64,000 nucleotides of DNA from Streptococcus cristatus (GTDB taxonomy: Bacteria; Bacillota; Bacilli; Lactobacillales; Streptococcaceae), in assembly GCF_008369405.1 (NCBI RefSeq), contig NZ_VSJJ01000009.1, positions 1 to 64,000 of the forward strand, given 5' to 3'. How positions within the stretch are numbered: the stretch's first letter is position 1; every line of letters begins with the position of its first letter. Made by a program: the position numbers and the translations under genes. A model generated the notes under the pieces. That model searched no databases and had not been told where the DNA came from. It worked only from the letters and a program-made list of their open reading frames with translations. Shown piece after piece: positions 60,300 through 64,000 of this stretch.

Positions 60300-60833
60300 A
60301 TGAAACTTCCCAAAGAAGGCGACTTTATTACAATTCAAAGTTATAAGCATGATGGGAATCTTCACCGCACTTGGCGAGATACCATGGTACTAAAGACAAC
60401 AGAAAATGCCATTATTGGCGTTAATGACCACACACTGGTGACAGAAAGTGATGGCCGGCGCTGGGTAACACGAGAGCCTGCCATTGTCTATTTTCATAAG
60501 AAATATTGGTTTAATATCATTGCCATGATTCGTGACAATGGCACTTCATACTACTGCAACCTTGCCAGCCCCTACTATCTGGACAATGAAGCCCTAAAGT
60601 ACATCGACTATGATTTAGATGTCAAGGTTTTCACAGACGGAGAAAAACGGCTGCTTGATGTGGAAGAATATGAACGTCATAAAAGGCAAATGAACTATTC
60701 GGATGATTTGGATTTCATTCTCAAGGAAAACGTTAAGATTCTGGTTGACTGGATCAACAACGAACGCGGTCCCTTCTCCGATGCTTATGTGAAAATTTGG
60801 TACAAACGTTATGTTGAACTAAAGAATCGATAA
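60300..60833 (+). CDS. DUF402 domain protein (YgaC/UPF0374-like)
   Basis: 177 aa with the DUF402 core [52 protein letters not shown] and a C-terminal helix. Related proteins are nucleoside di/triphosphatases using Asp/Glu clusters, such as those in [13 protein letters not shown]. Located after recX as in related genomes. GAAAGTTGGTAGGTT precedes the ATG. Confidence 0.85.
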   Translation: MKLPKEGDFITIQSYKHDGNLHRTWRDTMVLKTTENAIIGVNDHTLVTESDGRRWVTREPAIVYFHKKYWFNIIAMIRDNGTSYYCNLASPYYLDNEALKYIDYDLDVKVFTDGEKRLLDVEEYERHKRQMNYSDDLDFILKENVKILVDWINNERGPFSDAYVKIWYKRYVELKNR

Positions 60834-60841
60834 AGTTGTCA

Positions 60842-60862
60842 AAGAGCGCAAGCTCTTTTTTC
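60842..60862 (+). terminator. Terminator of the DUF402 gene
   Basis: AAAGAGC-GCAA-GCTCTTTTTTC about 9 nt past the stop codon. Confidence 0.85.
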
Positions 60863-61019
60863 TTGCTCTCTTTCTCAAAAGACCTTCGTCCAGTAAGGAA
60901 GCAATTTCTTGCAATTCCTACTTATTTCTTGTATCATAGAACCAACAATATTGCTGTGTCACACTAAATGACTGATATTTGGTCTACCGCAGCTAGGTTT
61001 CCAGAAAGGAGTGAGTCTC

Positions 61020-61337
61020 ATGGCTTTTACCAATACTCGTGGTCGCTATGCCAGCTTTGGCGCTATCACTAGCCTTCCAGATGACGTGATTGACACTTTC
61101 TGGTACATCATCGACAACTTCCTTAAAGATGTCTTTCCCCTGAATAACCTGATTCGCTTTGAATTGATCAATAACAAGGGCAAGTTGACCTTCCGCTTCT
61201 CTGAGGACCATCTCGATACACTTATCTCCTTTGATTCTACCTATAAGTTTGACCCCTTCTATCCTCGAATGATCTACGTCGTGGACAATGACGGTAGAGA
61301 AACAGTCATGCTAGCCGATGAATACTCCATGTTTTAA
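61020..61337 (+). CDS. DUF960 family protein
   Basis: 105-aa soluble protein (MAFTNTRGRYASFGAITSLP, then DNFLKDVFPLNNLIRFELIN) matching DUF960, found in streptococci and other cocci. Function unknown. ATG at 61020 is favoured by GAAAGGAG about 8 nt upstream; a GTG 9 nt earlier is an alternative. An inverted terminator-like repeat (ATCCAGTTGA/TCAACTGGAT, 61349-61390) follows. Confidence 0.85.
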   Translation: MAFTNTRGRYASFGAITSLPDDVIDTFWYIIDNFLKDVFPLNNLIRFELINNKGKLTFRFSEDHLDTLISFDSTYKFDPFYPRMIYVVDNDGRETVMLADEYSMF

Positions 61338-61347
61338 GAAAGTAAAA

Positions 61348-61392
61348 TCCAGTTGAGACACCGTCATTAGAGGTGGTTCATCAACTGGATTT
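61348..61392. terminator. Bidirectional terminator between convergent genes
   Basis: AAATCCAGTTGA pairs with TCAACTGGATTTTTTATTTTT, with the DUF960 and acetyltransferase genes converging on it. Confidence 0.8.
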
Positions 61393-61393
61393 T

Positions 61394-61828
61394 TTATTTT
61401 TTGTAAATCATTTTGATGTGAGGCGTTGATTCAAAGATAAAAGGGGCTCCCTGAGTTACAAAACCGAATTTTTCATAAAGCCCCACAACTTGCTCCTGAG
61501 CTTCGATTTCAATCATTTTTCTCGGCCACTTTTTCTCACAAAGAATCAAAATTTCCTCTACTAATCTATTCCCCAAGCCCTTTCCTCTGGCTGACGGGGC
61601 TGTCACAAGGCGCCCAAAAACGACTTTTTCGCCTTCCTCAAACACGCGGGCATAGGCATCCACTTCCTCTTTCTCATTTACATGAAAAATATGAACAGCT
61701 TTTAAGGCTTTTTCATCCAATTCATGGTAGATTCGCTCTTGCTCAACGACAAAGGTATCGATCCGCAGTTTTAAAATCTTGTAAAACTCTAGTGTATCCA
61801 ACTCGTGCAAATATTTTTTATGCCACAT
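61394..61828 (-). CDS. GNAT family acetyltransferase (ElaA-like)
   Basis: 144 aa. N-terminal LKLRIDTFVVEQERIYHELDE is typical of ElaA, and the acetyl-CoA loop is VTAPSARGKGLGNRLVEE. Substrate unknown. AAGGACGG precedes the ATG. It is divergent from the MarR gene with about 60 bp between starts, so the MarR operator may also affect it. Confidence 0.85.
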   Translation of the reverse strand: MWHKKYLHELDTLEFYKILKLRIDTFVVEQERIYHELDEKALKAVHIFHVNEKEEVDAYARVFEEGEKVVFGRLVTAPSARGKGLGNRLVEEILILCEKKWPRKMIEIEAQEQVVGLYEKFGFVTQGAPFIFESTPHIKMIYKK

Positions 61829-61830
61829 GC

Positions 61831-61877
61831 TTGTTTCCGTCCTTGCTTTATTATATAATCATTGTAAATGCAACTAT
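61831..61877 (+). promoter_or_regulatory. marR promoter and operator
   Basis: TTGTTT (61831-61836), 17 bp, TATAAT (61854-61859). The segment 61858-61877 (ends TGCAACTAT) matches 15 of 20 positions of the perfect palindrome at 62323-62342 and overlaps the -10 end and start site, as an autorepressor operator would. Confidence 0.65.
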
Positions 61878-61890
61878 AAAAGGAGTTCTT

Positions 61891-62316
61891 ATGGATTATC
61901 GTCAGTTATTTCGTCAAATGGGATTCATCTCCCGTCAAGCTATGATGAAAATGAATCAAGAAGCTAGCCAATACGGGCTTGATAATAATCTCTTTCTCAT
62001 TCTTACTCGCATTGTCGAACACCCTGCCATCCATCAATCTCAGCTGGCAGAGCTAGTTCAGATTGACAAGACCACCCTGAGCCGCTCTCTACAAAAGCTG
62101 GAGGAAAGAGGCTTGGTTATCAAAAAGACCAAAGCTCAAAATAAGAAATTCAAGGAGCTCTATCCACTGACTCCTGCACTAAAAGTATATGACAAGCTGA
62201 TTGGCTACGAGAATAGATACATCCAGACCAGGCTGCGTCAACTGACATCGTCTGAACTCTTTCAACTGGATCATATCTTAAAGAAAATTCAGAACTCCCA
62301 ACAAGAAGAAGTATAA
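61891..62316 (+). CDS. MarR family transcriptional regulator
   Basis: 141 aa. Winged helix with HQSQLAELVQIDKTTLSRSLQKLEERGLV as recognition region, followed by the wing KKTKAQNKKFKELYPLTP. Start at 61891 has AAAGGAG 6 nt upstream; the frame is open further upstream but crosses the promoter. Ligand unknown. A perfect 20-bp palindrome lies just past its stop codon. Confidence 0.88.
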   Translation: MDYRQLFRQMGFISRQAMMKMNQEASQYGLDNNLFLILTRIVEHPAIHQSQLAELVQIDKTTLSRSLQKLEERGLVIKKTKAQNKKFKELYPLTPALKVYDKLIGYENRYIQTRLRQLTSSELFQLDHILKKIQNSQQEEV

Positions 62317-62322
62317 CATAAA

Positions 62323-62342
62323 ATAGTTGCATTTGCAACTAT
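62323..62342. promoter_or_regulatory. Perfect palindrome, likely MarR operator
   Basis: ATAGTTGCATTTGCAACTAT, two 9-bp arms around TT, 6 nt past the marR stop codon. Similar to the site in the marR promoter. No gene now starts after it. Confidence 0.6.
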
Positions 62343-62356
62343 CATACATTAAAACT

Positions 62357-62437
62357 AAAGCTATTAAAAACGGCTGCTTGCAAATGACTAAGTGAATCCT
62401 CCTCGTCTCTGCAAGCAAAACCGCCTTAATAGCTTTT
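62357..62437. terminator. Long imperfect hairpin between marR and the ABC-F gene
   Basis: AAAGCTATTAA, CGG and GCTTGCA pair with TGCAAGC, CCG and TTAATAGCTTT around a 25-30 nt loop, with T-runs on both sides. It reaches the ABC-F stop codon and should act as a bidirectional terminator. Confidence 0.7.
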
Positions 62438-63978
62438 TAAGTTAGTTGATTAAAATCCCAGATCTGGTCCATCCAGCCTTCATAAAAATCAGGCTCGTGG
62501 CAGACCATGAGAATGCTGCCCTTGTATTCTTTCAGAGCGCGCTTGAGCTCCTCCTTGGCATCTACATCTAAGTGATTAGTCGGCTCGTCCAGAACCAAAA
62601 CATTATTTTCTCGGTTCATGAGAAGACAAAGGCGGACCTTGGCCTGCTCCCCACCTGAAAGAACCTGAATCTGGCTCTCAATATGCTTGGAAGTCAAGCC
62701 ACATCTGGCCAGAGCTGCTCGAACTTCTGCTTGGTTAAGCGCCGGAAAGGCATTCCAGACTGCCTCGAGAGATGTCTGACGATTGCCACCTTCGACTTCC
62801 TGCTCGAAATAACCCAGCTCCAGATAATCCCCCCGCTCAACTTCCCCAGCGATTGGTGGGATAATCCCCAAAAGACTCTTCAAAAGAGTTGTTTTTCCAA
62901 TCCCATTTGCCCCGATGATCGCCACTTTCTGATTGCGCTCAAAGGTCAGATTAAGAGGCTGGGTCAGTGGACGGTCATACCCAATCTGCAAATCCTTGGC
63001 TTGGAAGATAAAACGGCCAGGTGTACGGGCAGGCTTGAAATCAAAGGAAGGCTTTAGTCTCTCACTTTGCAGCTCAATAATGTCCATCTTATCCAGCTTT
63101 TTCTGGCGAGACATGGCCATATTACGGGTCGCTACCCGAGCTTTGTTGCGGGCTACAAAGTCCTTGAGATCCGCTATTTCCTTCTGTTGGCGCTCATAGG
63201 CTGCTTCCAGCTGAGATTTTTTCATCTCATAGACCTCTAAGAACTGATAATAATTACCAGAATAGCGGGTCAACTGCTGATTTTCTACATGATAGACGAT
63301 ATTGATCACATCGTTCAAGAAAGGAATATCGTGGGAAATCAGAACAAAGGCATTTTCATAGTTTTGGAGGTAGCGTTTGAGCCAGTCAATATGCTCCGCA
63401 TCCAAATAGTTGGTCGGCTCGTCCAAAAGCAGGATATCAGGCTTTTCCAGAAGCAGCTTAGCCAAGAGAACCTTGGTCCGCTGTCCACCAGATAGCTCCG
63501 TCACATCGCTTTCCATACCGTAGTCCATAACACCTAGAGCCCGTGCGACTTCATCAATCTTAGCATCCAGCGTATAGAAATCCCGACTTTCCAAGCGGTC
63601 CTGCAGCTCACCCACTTCTTCCATCAGGGCATCAACGTCCGCTCCATCCTCAGCCATGCTCATATAGATTTCATTGATGCGGGCCTCGGTCTTGAAAAGT
63701 TCGTCAAAGGCCGTGCGCAAGACATCTCGGACAGACTGACCTTGCTCCAGCACAGCATGCTGGTCCAAATAGCCAGCAGTCACATATTTGGACCACTCGA
63801 CCTTACCTTCGTCCGGCAGCATTTTACCCGTCACAATACTCATAAAGGTTGACTTCCCCTCGCCATTGGCACCGACCAGACCGATATGCTCACCCTTGAG
63901 CAGGCGGAAGGATACATCCTCAAAAATAGCCCGGTCTCCAAAACCGTGGCTGAGATTTTTTACTTCTAAAATACTCAT
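62437..63978 (-). CDS. ABC-F family ATPase (YbiT/YkpA-like)
   Basis: Soluble protein with two ATPase modules, 513 aa. Walker A GANGEGKST (about 34-42) and GANGIGKTT; signatures LSGGQRTKV and LSGGEQAKV; Walker B LLLDEPTNYLD and LVLDEPTNHLD. The interdomain linker (about 230-310) is helical and charged. ABC-F proteins act on ribosomes; no membrane domains are nearby. It is complete: AGAGGAGAAAAG precedes the ATG at 63978. Antibiotic resistance subtypes cannot be claimed from sequence alone. Confidence 0.93.
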   Translation of the reverse strand: MSILEVKNLSHGFGDRAIFEDVSFRLLKGEHIGLVGANGEGKSTFMSIVTGKMLPDEGKVEWSKYVTAGYLDQHAVLEQGQSVRDVLRTAFDELFKTEARINEIYMSMAEDGADVDALMEEVGELQDRLESRDFYTLDAKIDEVARALGVMDYGMESDVTELSGGQRTKVLLAKLLLEKPDILLLDEPTNYLDAEHIDWLKRYLQNYENAFVLISHDIPFLNDVINIVYHVENQQLTRYSGNYYQFLEVYEMKKSQLEAAYERQQKEIADLKDFVARNKARVATRNMAMSRQKKLDKMDIIELQSERLKPSFDFKPARTPGRFIFQAKDLQIGYDRPLTQPLNLTFERNQKVAIIGANGIGKTTLLKSLLGIIPPIAGEVERGDYLELGYFEQEVEGGNRQTSLEAVWNAFPALNQAEVRAALARCGLTSKHIESQIQVLSGGEQAKVRLCLLMNRENNVLVLDEPTNHLDVDAKEELKRALKEYKGSILMVCHEPDFYEGWMDQIWDFNQLT

Positions 63979-64000
63979 CTTTTCTCCTCTATCATTGATT

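Noticed and set aside
62437..63978. ABC-F antibiotic resistance determinant
   Set aside because: Short linker and YbiT/YkpA-like motifs in a chromosomal housekeeping context; no evidence for a resistance subtype.

Overview
The window looks like a chromosomal segment of a low-GC Gram-positive coccus, a Streptococcus of the mitis/sanguinis group. The evidence is the streptococcal murD-murG-divIB-ftsA-ftsZ-ylmEFGH-divIVA-ileS order, the racE/murI-rdgB-yfcE-cbpB-xerD-like-scpA-scpB-rluB-yidD operon, a Dpr-type Dps, SepM/YlbL, and tRNA-responsive T-box leaders on tryptophan, isoleucine and valine genes. A PEP carboxykinase gene and a complete trp operon point to an oral species such as S. sanguinis or a close relative. 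The species call is inference. No rRNA, tRNA or CRISPR array was seen.

Layout. 1-4.5 kb: pckA, an AI-2E family permease, a DUF1827 protein and a Nudix hydrolase. 4.5-17 kb: ileS behind a T-box, then the division and wall cluster read leftwards from murD. 17.4-22.3 kb: a small membrane protein, typA, an RsuA-type pseudouridine synthase, a rhodanese-like protein, YqgQ and dpr with a good promoter and PerR-like box. 22.4-31.2 kb: a prepilin peptidase, then trpEGDCFBA preceded by a second trpB. Each trp unit has its own Trp-specifier T-box. 31.3-36.8 kb: vanZ-like, rlmN, yutD, sepM, coaD, rsmD, yidD and rluB. 36.9-43.3 kb: scpB to murI, yneF and lysA. 43.3-50.2 kb is accessory and is described below. 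50.3-54.5 kb: valS, a hypothetical membrane protein and a frameshifted acetyltransferase behind a Val T-box. 54.5-64 kb: DUF1912, a DUF438/hemerythrin/PAS protein with DUF1858, a FabK-like flavoenzyme, rlmD, recX, DUF402, DUF960, an acetyltransferase with a divergent MarR regulator, and an ABC-F ATPase.

The notable object is a 4,991-bp transposon at 44089-49079. It has inverted terminal repeats of about 90 bp whose outer 25 bp are perfect, an 8-bp target duplication (TTTTTTTA), and an IS1595/ISXO2-type DDE transposase co-directional with three passenger genes, one with a nucleotidyltransferase-like motif. A divergent 775-aa single-chain restriction-modification enzyme (nuclease, N6-methylase and target recognition in one protein) completes it. 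A 7-bp tandem repeat (5 copies) lies in a leader ORF just upstream of that enzyme. One added copy, or two lost, would let the leader ORF run to a TAGTG stop/start overlap with the enzyme gene, so expression may be phase-variable. The transposon sits in, and exactly splits, a 487-codon gene for a PD-(D/E)xK-like protein, whose halves rejoin in frame when the element and one target copy are removed.

A structured intergenic repeat of about 175 bp occurs three times (1818-1992, 21528-21704, 57680-57856), each time in the orientation of the gene upstream, so it probably doubles as a terminator.
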